This document shows, piece by piece, positions 53,425-62,036 of a stretch of 64,000 nucleotides of DNA. The stretch is taken from NCBI RefSeq assembly GCF_003391115.1, contig NZ_QTJP01000001.1, forward strand, positions 2,046,001 to 2,110,000, in the 5' to 3' direction. Under the pieces are notes generated by a model. It saw only the letters and a list, made by a program, of their open reading frames with translations, searched no databases and had not been told where the DNA came from. The stretch comes from Sphingomonas crusticola. Lineage in GTDB: Bacteria; Pseudomonadota; Alphaproteobacteria; Sphingomonadales; Sphingomonadaceae. Every line of letters starts with the position of its first letter. The stretch's first letter is position 1. A program made the position numbers and the translations under genes.

Positions 53425-53532
53425 AGGCTGTTGGGGCGTGGTTTGGCTCAATATCCGATTCGCCGCTGCCCGAAGCAATTCGCCCGTATCGAATTATGTG
53501 ACGTTTGCATGAAAAGACCCCCGTTATCCTCG

Positions 53533-53541
53533 TTATCCACA
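53533..53541 (+). other. Perfect DnaA-box sequence TTATCCACA
   Basis: TTATCCACA matches the DnaA 9-mer consensus and follows a second TTATCC eight bases before. It stands alone; I see no cluster of further boxes or an AT-rich melting region, so an origin is not supported. It might serve DnaA-controlled transcription of the RNA candidate just downstream. Confidence 0.3.
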
Positions 53542-53574
53542 GGGCTGCCCCCCTATTTTCCGCTGGCGCGACTC

Positions 53575-53922
53575 GGCCGGGCATGAGAGCTTCTGGATGT
53601 GCTCGGGAGACGGGCTCGGACGGAAACGGAAGAGCCAGAACCTAGAGGACATCCGAAGCGGAAGGACCGCGAAACCCTTCGGGGAGACGCGGAACGGAAG
53701 TTGCGGAGGGCGCCGGAAGAGCAGCGATGGCAGATGGGGCCGCAAGGCTAACGTCAGCGATCGATGCTCCAAGAAGGGCCGCTGACCAGCTGGAGGCTTC
53801 GGCCCGAGGCAAAGCAGCGACGCCTGAGCGATCAAGGACCAGAGCCCGCAAGGGATCTTTGGAGACCGGAGCCAGCTCGGCGCAGTGGGGGCTGGTGGAG
53901 ACACCAGCCCCCATTTTCGTTG
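53575..53922 (+). ncRNA. Candidate structured GGA-rich RNA of about 350 nt
   Basis: No convincing protein frame covers this region; frames on both strands have poor third-position bias. The plus strand has many paired segments: TTCTGG/CCAGAA, GGCTC/GAGCC, CCGCG-AAACCC-TTCG-GGGAGA-CGCGG near 53668-53692, TTGCGG/CCGCAA (53701/53740), GGGCCG/CGGCCC near 53776-53805, and a perfect terminator. GGA motifs occur at least a dozen times between 53610 and 53720, mostly in loops. It is not ssrA, RNase P, 6S or SRP RNA by their signatures. The 5' end is a guess. Confidence 0.55.
53887..53922 (+). terminator. Perfect 11-bp terminator of the RNA candidate
   Basis: GGGGGCTGGTG (53887-53897) and CACCAGCCCCC (53902-53912) flank GAGA, then ATTTTCGTTG. 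It has the form of a rho-independent terminator for rightward transcription with no protein gene in front of it. Confidence 0.85.
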
Positions 53923-54061
53923 TTGAGCGGTCGCCCGATCAGGTGTGCGCCGAAAGCCTGCTGCCCCAATTCATGCGCGCACTACAGTGTCGGGAGACCG
54001 CCTACGTGCAGCCGCAACTCTCGGACTCAGCAGCTCCGAGAGCGACCAACCTTGATCGCGG

Positions 54062-54238
54062 TCAGAGCGCTGGAATGAACTCGATCGCGTCCGGGCTGCG
54101 TTCGGCGCGCTGGCGCTCGATCTGCTCGGCATAAAGTCGCGCCAGCTTGCAATAACCGCGGCGCGCAGCCGGCGACCGTCCAAGCTTCGAGCGCACCAAC
54201 GATATGCCGCGACGATGATATAGGTCGATCAGGTCCAT
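54062..54238 (-). CDS. Small conserved-looking basic protein (58 residues)
   Basis: AGGAGA lies six bases before ATG 54238. The 58-residue protein has DLIDLYHRRGISLVRSKLGRSP, then AARRGYCKLARLYAEQIERQRAER and a PDAIEFIPAL tail. It is helical and basic, possibly nucleic-acid-binding. It is the last gene before the RNA region and follows rbfA on the same strand, 145 bases downstream of that gene's stop. I do not know a named family. The ribosome site, G/C-biased codons and an open frame with no chance start support it. Confidence 0.75.
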   Translation of the reverse strand: MDLIDLYHRRGISLVRSKLGRSPAARRGYCKLARLYAEQIERQRAERSPDAIEFIPAL

Positions 54239-54316
54239 AGCCGGTCTCCTTCACGCCAAAAGCGGGAGCCGTTCTGTCGCTCGAGTCTCACCGAACCCTG
54301 GCTCACGGGCCGGTCG

Positions 54317-54351
54317 CGCGACTCGCATATCATGAGTCGGGGTGAGTCGCG
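54317..54351. terminator. Inverted repeat downstream of rbfA
   Basis: CGCGACTC (54317-54324) and GAGTCGCG (54344-54351) form an 8-bp stem, with an inner GACTC/GAGTC alternative. It lies 33 bases after the rbfA stop and before the 58-residue gene. No U-run on the minus strand, so a terminator role is uncertain. Confidence 0.35.
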
Positions 54352-54383
54352 GAATCGATTCGCTCGAGCGTTCTCGTAACCGG

Positions 54384-54782
54384 TCAGACGTCGCCCGGAT
54401 CGAGGTCGCGCGCGACCGCTGGCTTGCGCAGCAACTCGTCGATGCGCGCACCCTCGTCAAAGCTTTCGTCCGGGCGAAACCGGATTTTGGCGGCATATTT
54501 GAGATTCACGCGCTTGGCGACTTCACTCTGGAAATAGGCCGTGTTGGTGCGCAGCGCCTTGAGCACCTTTTCCTCGTCCGCACCGAGCAAGGGCTTCACG
54601 AATACGATCGCATGTTTCAGGTCAGGCGACATCCGCACCTCGGTCACCGACACAAGATGCGAGGCGAGCACCTCGTCATGGACGTCGCCGCGCATCAATA
54701 TCTCGGCAAGGATATGGCGCACCTGCTCGCCCACCCGCAGGATGCGGACCGATTTTCCTTCAGGGCTCTCATTGTGCCGCAT
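54384..54782 (-). CDS. rbfA: Ribosome-binding factor A
   Basis: This 132-residue KH-like protein has [25 protein letters not shown], then [78 protein letters not shown]. It is a late 30S maturation factor needed for 16S 5' end processing and cold growth. It follows infB by 56 bases and closes the nusA operon, as in most proteobacteria. Confidence 0.95.
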   Translation of the reverse strand: MRHNESPEGKSVRILRVGEQVRHILAEILMRGDVHDEVLASHLVSVTEVRMSPDLKHAIVFVKPLLGADEEKVLKALRTNTAYFQSEVAKRVNLKYAAKIRFRPDESFDEGARIDELLRKPAVARDLDPGDV

Positions 54783-54838
54783 GACGCCGGCCTTCCCAAG
54801 GTTGCGTCACCCCGACAACCGCGGGGGCGACGAACAAC

Positions 54839-57388
54839 TTACAGCGTGCGCTCGCGCTCTTCGACTTCGAACGTCTCAAGGAAATCGCCCGCCTTGATGT
54901 CGATCGATCCTTCGAGCGTGACGCCGCATTCCAGGCCGGCGCGGACTTCGGCCACGTCATCCTTGAAGCGTCGGAGCGACGCGATGGCGCCGGTGTAGAT
55001 GATGACGTCGTCCCGCGTGACGCGCGCCCGCAAGGCCTTGCGGATATAGCCTTCGGTAACGAGCAGGCCTGCCGCCTTGCCGTGCTTGCCGGCGGAGAAG
55101 ACCTCGCGGATTTCGGCGCGGCCGACGACCGTCTCGAAATATTCCGGGCCGAGCTGGCCCGCCATGGCCGCCCGGATCTCATCGAGCAGATCGTAGATCA
55201 CGTCGTAATATTTAAGCGCGACCCCGTCCCGCGTGGCGATCTCGCGCGCCTTGGCATTGGCGCGGACGTTGAAGCCGATGATCGGCGCCTTCGATGCCGA
55301 CGCCAGGCTGACGTCGCTTTCCGTAATGCCGCCCACGCCCGCGCTGAGGATGCGGACCTGGATATCGTCCGTCGAGATCTTGTTGAGCGAACCGACGATC
55401 GCTTCGACCGAGCCTTGAGCGTCGGCCTTGATGACGACGGGATATTGCTGCGCCTGCTTGTCGCGCAGCGCCGAGAACATCGATTCGAGCGACGCGGGCG
55501 CGCTGGTGGTACGCTTCTGCTGGATGACGCTGGCCCGATAGGAAGCGACCTCGCGCGCGCGCGCCTCATTCTCGACCACGGTCAGCTGATCGGCCGCCGA
55601 CGGAACGCCGGACATGCCGAGGATCTCCACCGGGGTGGAGGGGCCGGCAGTCTTCACCTGCTTGCCCTTGTCGTCGACCAGGGCGCGGACCTTGCCGCTC
55701 TCGGCACCGACGACGAAAATGTCGCCGGTTCGGAGCGTGCCGCGGCGGACGAGCACGGTCGCGACCGGGCCACGGCCCTTGTCGAGCTGTGCCTCGATCA
55801 CGACACCCTCGGCGGCGCGGTCGGGGTTTGCCGTCAGTTCGAGCAGTTCCGCCTGGAGCTGGATCTTCTCGATCAGTTCGTCAAGCCCGGTCTTGGCGGT
55901 GGCGGAAACCTCCACATCCTGAACGTCGCCGCCCATCTCTTCGACCTGGACGTCATATTGCAGCAGGGCTTCCCGCACGCGCTGGGCGTTGGAGCCCGGC
56001 TTATCCATCTTGTTGATGGCCACGATCATCGGCTTTTCGGCAGCCTTGGTGTGCTGGATCGCCTCGATCGTCTGCGGACGGATGCCGTCGTCACCCGCCA
56101 CCACGATCACGACGATGTCAGTCACATCGGCACCACGTGCGCGCATCGAGCTGAAGGCTTCGTGGCCCGGCGTGTCGAGGAAGGTGATCTTCGATCCGTC
56201 CTTCTGCGTCACGACATAAGCGCCGATATGCTGGGTGATTCCGCCCGCCTCGCCAGCGGCGACATCAGTACCGCGCAGCGCATCGAGCAGGCTCGTCTTG
56301 CCGTGATCGACATGGCCCATGATCGTGACGACCGGCGCACGGGGCTGCAGCGTGTCGGCGGGATCGACGTCGACCTCGGTGACAATGTCGACATCGCTTT
56401 CGGAAACGCGGCGGATATTATGGCCGAATTCGCTGACCATCAGCTCGGCCGTGTCCTGGTCGATCACCTGATTGGAGGTGACCGGCGTGCCCATCTTGAA
56501 TAACGCCTTCACCAGATCCGCGGTACGCTCCGCCATACGATTGGCGAGTTCGGCGACGGTGATGGCTTCCGGCACGACCACGTCGCGCACCTGCTTGACG
56601 GTAGGCCCGCCCGCCTGATGGGCGCGCTTGTCCTTTTCACGCGCCCGCTTGAGCGCGGCGAGGCTGCGTGCGCGCGCGCCGCCGTCGCCATCGTCCAGTG
56701 CGCGGGTGACGGTAAGCTTGCCCGATTGGCGGCGATCATCGCCCTGGCGACCGCGTGACGGACGCGCCGGCGGTTCGGGACGCTTGGGCGCAATAACCGG
56801 CGTGAAACGGCGCGGCGGCGGCTCGCCACCGGGGCGGCGTTCCGCTTCCTCGTCACCGGCTTCGGCGGCAGGCAGTGGCGTTTCGGCAGCGGCTTCCGGT
56901 TCCGGGGCAGGCGCCGTGACAGGCTCCGCGGGCGGATTGGCAGCAGCCTCTTCGGCCGCGCGGCGATTTTCCTCGGCGCGGCGCTTTTCTTCCTCGGTCG
57001 CCTCGCGGGCGGCATTGTCCTGGCGGCGGCGCGCTTCCTCCAGCGCGTTCATGCGCGCCTCTTCGGCTTCGCGCAGCAGGCGTTCCTGCTGCTCGCGCCG
57101 TTCGAGCGGCGTCATCGCGCGCGCGGGCGGAACCGGCGCCGCCGGCTGCGGGCGCGGCGCCACAGGCGCTGCGACCGGGGCAGGGGCTTCGACCGCGGCT
57201 TCAACTTCTGGCTCCGGAGCAGGCGCGGGATCCCCCGGCTTGCGCAGGATGCGAGCCTTCTTGGTCTCGACGATGACCGTGTTCGAGCGGCCATGGGAGA
57301 AGCTCTGCTTCACCTTGCCCGTCTCAACCGTACGGCGCACGCCCAGCGGCACGCTAAGACCCAGTTTCGGCTTTTCGTTATCGCTCAT
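54839..57388 (-). CDS. infB: Translation initiation factor IF-2
   Basis: This 849-residue GTPase delivers initiator tRNA to the 30S subunit. The N-terminal about 230 residues are low-complexity Ala/Pro/Glu/Arg (EAEERRREEN-like helices, many PAPE). An IF2_N segment ([23 protein letters not shown]) follows, then the G domain: [20 protein letters not shown] and NKMDK. Domain II and C-terminal parts finish with the tRNA-binding C2 region. Length is normal for sphingomonads. It lies between ylxR and rbfA. Confidence 0.97.
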   Translation of the reverse strand: MSDNEKPKLGLSVPLGVRRTVETGKVKQSFSHGRSNTVIVETKKARILRKPGDPAPAPEPEVEAAVEAPAPVAAPVAPRPQPAAPVPPARAMTPLERREQQERLLREAEEARMNALEEARRRQDNAAREATEEEKRRAEENRRAAEEAAANPPAEPVTAPAPEPEAAAETPLPAAEAGDEEAERRPGGEPPPRRFTPVIAPKRPEPPARPSRGRQGDDRRQSGKLTVTRALDDGDGGARARSLAALKRAREKDKRAHQAGGPTVKQVRDVVVPEAITVAELANRMAERTADLVKALFKMGTPVTSNQVIDQDTAELMVSEFGHNIRRVSESDVDIVTEVDVDPADTLQPRAPVVTIMGHVDHGKTSLLDALRGTDVAAGEAGGITQHIGAYVVTQKDGSKITFLDTPGHEAFSSMRARGADVTDIVVIVVAGDDGIRPQTIEAIQHTKAAEKPMIVAINKMDKPGSNAQRVREALLQYDVQVEEMGGDVQDVEVSATAKTGLDELIEKIQLQAELLELTANPDRAAEGVVIEAQLDKGRGPVATVLVRRGTLRTGDIFVVGAESGKVRALVDDKGKQVKTAGPSTPVEILGMSGVPSAADQLTVVENEARAREVASYRASVIQQKRTTSAPASLESMFSALRDKQAQQYPVVIKADAQGSVEAIVGSLNKISTDDIQVRILSAGVGGITESDVSLASASKAPIIGFNVRANAKAREIATRDGVALKYYDVIYDLLDEIRAAMAGQLGPEYFETVVGRAEIREVFSAGKHGKAAGLLVTEGYIRKALRARVTRDDVIIYTGAIASLRRFKDDVAEVRAGLECGVTLEGSIDIKAGDFLETFEVEERERTL

Positions 57389-57453
57389 CTAGTAACCCGA
57401 ACCCTCATAAAATCACTGTGCGTCGAACGCACCTTGCGAAAGCCTCGCAAGGG

Positions 57454-58209
57454 CTAAGACACACCATCCAGTCCAATAAAGCCGCGCCACCGGCCGAGCG
57501 CCTGGTTGACGCGCGCGGCGGCGGCCGGCGCGATCAACGCAAGATGTACCACATTCTCGCGCCCAAGCGCCATCGACAATATGGCGCGCGTTGCCGGGAT
57601 TGCCAGACCACGCAGGTCAGAACCTTCGGCGTCCAGCCCGACGCGCAGCGCCTGGTCCAGCTTGCGCGTGCCGTCTGCCGCGGCGTCCCGCGCGTGAAGC
57701 AGCAGCTCGACCCCGCCCTTGCGCGCGGTGTCGATGATCTTTTCGGTACCGGTCACGATCTGGCCGGCGCGCGCCTCGAGCCCGAGCCGATCGAGCGTCG
57801 CGCGCTCCAGCGCGCGCTCGATCTGATCGGCGAGATCGGCCGGAACATTGACCGCGGTCTTGAACGCGCGCGACAGCGCCTTACCGAGCTTGCCCTTGGT
57901 GATGGCCTCTTCCAGCGTGGCCCGATCGACCCCGATCCAGGCGCCGCGGCCGGGCGCCTTGGCACGAACATCGGGCGCGACGATTCCGTCGGGGCCGAGC
58001 GCCAGCCGGATCAGCTCGTCGCGCGATGCCTTCTTGCCGGATAGCACGCAGGTGCGTTCCGGGTCCGCCTTCCCGTGCGGCGGAAGAATTGGGGTGTCGT
58101 CCTCCCCCGCGATAATATCTGCTGCGGGCACAATCGTGCCCTCAGCCTCTCCCGCCCGCGGGAGAGGGGGGTGCCCGGCGTCTAAACCCTGCCGATCATT
58201 GTCCGCCAT
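57454..58209 (-). CDS. ylxR: YlxR (DUF448)/L7Ae-like RNA-binding protein
   Basis: This 251-residue protein has an N-terminal extension of about 46 residues, a DUF448 domain and a C-terminal L7Ae-like part. The DUF448 domain has ERTCVLSGKKASRDELIRLALGPDG and KAPGRGAWIGVDR; the L7Ae-like part has GTEKIIDTARKGGVELLLHARDA and NVVHLALIAPAAAARV. The YlxR-plus-L7Ae form is usual in alphaproteobacteria and is linked to RNase P or nucleoid control. ATG 58209 overlaps the tautomerase stop by 14 bases. Residues 14-24 (PPLPRAGEAEG) come from a palindromic repeat. Confidence 0.9.
   Translation of the reverse strand: MADNDRQGLDAGHPPLPRAGEAEGTIVPAADIIAGEDDTPILPPHGKADPERTCVLSGKKASRDELIRLALGPDGIVAPDVRAKAPGRGAWIGVDRATLEEAITKGKLGKALSRAFKTAVNVPADLADQIERALERATLDRLGLEARAGQIVTGTEKIIDTARKGGVELLLHARDAAADGTRKLDQALRVGLDAEGSDLRGLAIPATRAILSMALGRENVVHLALIAPAAAARVNQALGRWRGFIGLDGVS
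58146..58167. repeat. Palindrome inside ylxR
   Basis: CCTCTCCCGC and its complement GCGGGAGAGG face each other with a GCC core. This CCTCTCCCGCGGGAGAGG type is a common dispersed intergenic hairpin in GC-rich alphaproteobacteria. Here it is read as coding, giving PPLPRAGEAEG near the YlxR N-terminus. Confidence 0.65.
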
Positions 58210-58426
58210 TCGCGTTCGCGACCTCCTGTGCAGGAGCGGCGGGGCGGTCGGCGATGAGAATGCCGTTCGCGCCATAATTTTCGGGGCTATGCTCGTTGAT
58301 CACGACCTGGACGGCGGCGGCGGGCTTCCCCAACCGCTCGACCATCGAACGCGTGATATCGGCGACGATGGCCGCCTTCTGCTCGCGCGTTGCGGATCCC
58401 GCCAGTTCGATCGCGATGAACGGCAT
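58196..58426 (-). CDS. 4-oxalocrotonate tautomerase-like protein in the nusA operon
   Basis: This 76-residue protein begins MPFIAIELAGSATREQKAAIVADITRSMVERLGKPAAAVQVVINEHSPENYGANGI. Pro1 after Met removal is the catalytic base of the tautomerase superfamily, and the length fits 4-OT-like hexamers. The start overlaps the nusA stop by one base and its stop overlaps ylxR by 14 bases, so it is tightly built into the operon. A tautomerase here is unexpected; substrate unknown. Arg residues at position 14 and 26 may be catalytic. Confidence 0.88.
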   Translation of the reverse strand: MPFIAIELAGSATREQKAAIVADITRSMVERLGKPAAAVQVVINEHSPENYGANGILIADRPAAPAQEVANANGGQ

Positions 58427-60048
58427 CAGGCGTCGGCCTCCGTCGTGTCGGCTTCGGCTTCCGGTGCTTCCTCGTCGCCGAACCAGCCGGCGGCCTGACG
58501 CGCCGCCATGATGATCTCCTGGCCCTGGTCCATCGTCAAACCGTAGGAAGAGAGCACGCCGCCCTTGTCGGGCTTCGGCGCAGGCGCGCCTTCCTTGCGG
58601 CGGCGCGGCTCAGCGCGCGGCTTCTCGATCAGTTCGTCGGTCGAAAGATCGCCGACATCGTCGAGCGTCTTGATGCCCGCCTTGCCGAGCGTGACCATCA
58701 TCGCTTCGGTGATGTGCGGCAATTCGCCGACGGCATCCTCGACGCCAAGCGCGGTGCGCTCTGCGCGATTCGCCTGCTCGCGGCGATCGATCGCCTCGGC
58801 CGCGCGATTCTGGAGCTCACCGGCAATCTCGGTATCGAGGCCTTCGATCTGGGCCAGTTCCTCTGGCTCGACATAAGCGACTTCCTCAAGGCTGGTGAAG
58901 CCCTCGGCGACCAGCAACTGCGCGAGCGTCTCGTCGACGTCGAGCTCGTTCTGGAAGATCTCGCTATTCTGGACGAATTCGCGCTGGCGCTTCTCGCTCG
59001 CATCCGCCTCGGTCAGGATGTCGATCGCCTTGCCGGTCAGTTGGCTGGCGAGACGGACATTCTGGCCGCGACGGCCGATGGCGAGGCTGAGCTGATCGTC
59101 GGGAACGACCACTTCGATCCGCTCTTCTTCCTCGTCGATCATGACGCGCGCGACTTGAGCCGGCTGCAGTGCGTTCACGACGAAGGTCGCATTGTCGGGC
59201 GACCAGGGAATGATGTCGATCTTCTCGCCCTGGAGCTCCTGCACGACCGCCTGGACGCGGCTGCCCTTCATGCCGACGCAGGCGCCGACCGGGTCGATCG
59301 AGCTGTCGCGGCTGATCACGCCGATCTTGGCACGCGAGCCCGGGTCGCGGGCGGCGGCCTTGATCTCGATGATGCCGTCGTAGATTTCGGGCACTTCCTG
59401 CGCGAACAACTTCTTCATGAAGTCCGGATGCGCGCGGCTCAGGAAGATCTGCGGCCCGCGATTCTCGCGGACGACCTTCATGATCAAAGCGCGCACGCGA
59501 TCGTCCTTGCGCAGCACTTCGCGCGGGATTTGCTGGTCGCGCCGGATTACACCCTCGGCGCGGCCGAGATTGACAACGACATGGCCGAACTCGACCGACT
59601 TGACCGTGCCGACGATGATCTCGCCCGCGCGATCCTTGAATTCCTCATATTGACGCTCGCGCTCGGCATCGCGGACCTTCTGGAAGATCACTTGCTTGGC
59701 GGCCTGGGCGGCGATGCGGCCAAACTCGATGTTCGGCAGCGGATCGACGATATAATCGCCCAATACCGCGCCCGGCTGCAATTTCTGCGCCTCGGCAACC
59801 GACACCTGGGTGAAGTAATTCTCGACCTCTTCGACGACCTCGACGACGCGCCACAAGCGGACGTCGCCGGCGCTGGTATCGATCTTGGCGCGAATGTCGT
59901 TCTCGGCGCCATAACGGGCCTTGGCGGCGCGCTGGATCGCGTCCTCCATCGCCTCGATCACGATCGCCTTGTCGATCAGCTTCTCACGCGCGACGGCGTC
60001 GGCGATGGCAAGCAGCTCGGCCTTGTTGGCGGAAATGGCAGTAGCCAT
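58426..60048 (-). CDS. nusA: Transcription termination/antitermination factor NusA
   Basis: This 540-residue protein has an N-terminal RNA polymerase-binding domain (VAREKLIDKAIVIEAMEDAIQRAAKARYG). An S1 domain (GTVKSVEFGHVVVNLGRAEGVI) and KH domains follow: KIGVISRDSSIDPVGACVGMKGSRVQAVVQEL and LAIGRRGQNVRLASQLTGKAIDI. The two C-terminal acidic repeats contain HhH motifs (GFTSLEEVAYVEPEELAQIEGLD, LGKAGIKTLDDVGDLSTDELIE). It modulates pausing, termination and rRNA antitermination. It lies ten bases after rimP. Confidence 0.97.
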   Translation of the reverse strand: MATAISANKAELLAIADAVAREKLIDKAIVIEAMEDAIQRAAKARYGAENDIRAKIDTSAGDVRLWRVVEVVEEVENYFTQVSVAEAQKLQPGAVLGDYIVDPLPNIEFGRIAAQAAKQVIFQKVRDAERERQYEEFKDRAGEIIVGTVKSVEFGHVVVNLGRAEGVIRRDQQIPREVLRKDDRVRALIMKVVRENRGPQIFLSRAHPDFMKKLFAQEVPEIYDGIIEIKAAARDPGSRAKIGVISRDSSIDPVGACVGMKGSRVQAVVQELQGEKIDIIPWSPDNATFVVNALQPAQVARVMIDEEEERIEVVVPDDQLSLAIGRRGQNVRLASQLTGKAIDILTEADASEKRQREFVQNSEIFQNELDVDETLAQLLVAEGFTSLEEVAYVEPEELAQIEGLDTEIAGELQNRAAEAIDRREQANRAERTALGVEDAVGELPHITEAMMVTLGKAGIKTLDDVGDLSTDELIEKPRAEPRRRKEGAPAPKPDKGGVLSSYGLTMDQGQEIIMAARQAAGWFGDEEAPEAEADTTEADA

Positions 60049-60057
60049 GGACTTAAC

Positions 60058-60582
60058 TCATCCTTCCTGTGAAATCCGGTCCGCGCCCTCGGTCGAGAGC
60101 GGCGCGGTTGCCTTGATTAGTTCGTCGGTCAGCAACAGCTTGGCGCTGGCGATCTGGCCGAACGGAATCTCTATTTCGCCGACCTTGTCAGCATACACCT
60201 TCACGGTGTCGCCTTCGAGTCCGACGATCTTCGCGTCGAATTGCTTGCGGCCATTAAGCGGTGCCGCGAGCCGGATGCGCGCGTCGAAGCCCGCCCAGTC
60301 AGTATAATCCTGCCCCCGGGTGAGCGGGCGATCGATGCCTGGCGACGATACTTCGAGGCGATACGCCTCCTCGATCGGATCGCTCGCGTCGAGCACGTCG
60401 GAAATACGACGCGACAATGCCTCGCAATCCTCCAGTCCCAGCTGGCGGGTATCGGGCCGCTCGGCCATCACCTGCAGCGTCGGATCGGTCCGGCCGCCGA
60501 ACATCGCGACGCGCACGAGTGCGAATCCGAGCGCTTGCGCCTCGGGCTCGATCAACTTCGTCAGCGCGGCAATGTCCGTCAT
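60058..60582 (-). CDS. rimP: Ribosome maturation factor RimP
   Basis: This 174-residue protein has the RimP N-terminal domain (LTKLIEPEAQALGFALVRVAMFGGRTDPTLQVMAE) and the conserved EAYRLEVSSPGIDRPL. A C-terminal Sm-like domain follows: FDARIRLAAPLNGRKQFDAKIVGLEGDTVKVYAD. It assists 30S maturation before RbfA. It is the first gene of the rimP-nusA-tautomerase-ylxR-infB-rbfA operon. The 206 bases upstream contain a CTCCGCT/AGCGGAG hairpin (60724-60740) but no clear promoter. Confidence 0.96.
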   Translation of the reverse strand: MTDIAALTKLIEPEAQALGFALVRVAMFGGRTDPTLQVMAERPDTRQLGLEDCEALSRRISDVLDASDPIEEAYRLEVSSPGIDRPLTRGQDYTDWAGFDARIRLAAPLNGRKQFDAKIVGLEGDTVKVYADKVGEIEIPFGQIASAKLLLTDELIKATAPLSTEGADRISQEG

Positions 60583-60788
60583 GGTCTCTATCTGAAAATC
60601 CTAAGCGCCTTCGCGCCGGTGCCTTGCGGCGCCGGCCTCGGCAGAGTTTCCAATGTCGAGAAGACGATGGCCACATAGGCGGTCGCGCCCGCGGCTGCAA
60701 GTCGCTGCGATAGTCGGTCGCATCTCCGCTAGGAGCGGAGGCGGTGAGGCGCTATCCCGAGCAAAATAACACGTCTTGAGGATGATCG

Positions 60789-62009
60789 ATGCTCCGTCAT
60801 GCACTGACCGCTGCCGCCTTGTTCGCCCTGTTGCCGGCCTACGGCTCCGCCCAGATCAATTATGGCGATACCAAGCCCACTGCCGATCAGCCGTTCACGG
60901 CAACCCCGGTGGCCACCTTCGACGTGCCGTGGAAGCTCGCTTTCCTGCCCGACCAGCGCATTCTCGTCACCGAAAAGCCCGGCAAGGTCTGGCTGGTCAC
61001 GCCGGGCATGAACAAGATCGAAGTCACCGGCGTGCCCGCGGTCGCCTATGCCGGCCAGGGCGGCCTGCTCTCGATTGCAACCGCGCCGACCTTTGCCAAA
61101 GACGGTATAGTCTATCTAACCTATTCGGAGCCGGGCGAGGGCGGATCGAGCCTGGCGCTGGCACGCGGAAAATTGGTGATCGGCAACGGCACGGCGCGAC
61201 TCGAGGGAATGAAGGTGATCTGGCGCGACTGGGCCAAGGGCAAGGGTGGCCAGTTCGGCGCCTACATCGCTTTTGCGCCCAACGGCAAAAGTCTGTTCCT
61301 GTCGTCCGGCGAGCGGCAGCGCTTCACGCCGGCACAGGATCCCAATTCGGCGCTAGGCAAGATTCTGCACCTCACGCTCGACGGAAAACCTGCGGCCAAT
61401 AATCCGGGCGCCGGCAGGACGGGCGCGACCACGCTCTCCGTCTTCGATCCGCCGTCCGACACGATCGCGGCCAAAACCGCGCCTGCGCGCCAGGTCAAGG
61501 TGCCCGCCCCCAATCTTGTGCCTGCGGAAACCTGGACCAGCGGGCACCGCAATCAATATGGCCTGGCGTTCGATGCCGCCGGCAAATTGTGGGAAACCGA
61601 AATGGGTCCCAAGGGGGGTGACGAGCTCAACCTGATCGAGCCCGGCAAAAATTACGGCTGGCCGCTCGTCAGCTACGGCATGAACTACAATGGCAAGCCG
61701 ATTCCGAGCCCCGAAGGCCATCCCGAGTTCCAGAAGCCCACGCTTTACTGGACGCCGGTAATCGCGCCGGGTGGGCTGACCTTTTATTACGGCTCGCTTT
61801 TCCCGCAGTGGAAGGGATCGGCGTTCATCGGCGGTATGGCGGCGCAATCGCTGATCCGCGTCTCGTTCGATGGCGGCACCCCGCGCGAGGCGGAACGCTT
61901 CGCCATGGGCAAGCGCATCCGCGACGTAGTGGCCGGCCCCGACGGCGCATTGTGGCTGCTCGAAGACGGCAAGGACGGTCGCCTGCTGCGCCTGACGCCC
62001 AAGCAATAA
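60789..62009 (+). CDS. Exported PQQ-dependent sugar dehydrogenase-like protein
   Basis: This 406-residue protein has a signal peptide (MLRHALTAAALFALLPAYGSAQ). Beta-propeller motifs of soluble PQQ glucose dehydrogenase type (YliI/Asd-like) follow: LDVPWKLAFLPDQRILVTEKPGKVWLV, GQGGLLSIATAPTFAKDGIVYLTYS, SGHRNQYGLAFD, ETEMGPKGGDELNLIEPGKNYGWPL and PGGLTFYYGSLFP. Relatives oxidise aldoses in the periplasm; not all bind PQQ. No pqq genes are in the window, so the cofactor may be supplied from outside. Confidence 0.92.
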   Translation: MLRHALTAAALFALLPAYGSAQINYGDTKPTADQPFTATPVATFDVPWKLAFLPDQRILVTEKPGKVWLVTPGMNKIEVTGVPAVAYAGQGGLLSIATAPTFAKDGIVYLTYSEPGEGGSSLALARGKLVIGNGTARLEGMKVIWRDWAKGKGGQFGAYIAFAPNGKSLFLSSGERQRFTPAQDPNSALGKILHLTLDGKPAANNPGAGRTGATTLSVFDPPSDTIAAKTAPARQVKVPAPNLVPAETWTSGHRNQYGLAFDAAGKLWETEMGPKGGDELNLIEPGKNYGWPLVSYGMNYNGKPIPSPEGHPEFQKPTLYWTPVIAPGGLTFYYGSLFPQWKGSAFIGGMAAQSLIRVSFDGGTPREAERFAMGKRIRDVVAGPDGALWLLEDGKDGRLLRLTPKQ

Positions 62010-62036
62010 GCCTGGCACAGTAAGAGGAGCGTGATC

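Noticed and set aside
53533-53541. Replication origin near the DnaA box
   Set aside because: Only one perfect box, no box cluster, no AT-rich region and no dnaA, gidA or parAB genes next to it.
53642-53914. Leftward 90-codon frame through the RNA candidate
   Set aside because: Third-position bias is weak, no ribosome site, and the opposite strand has a clean terminator and structured stems; kept only as a test case.
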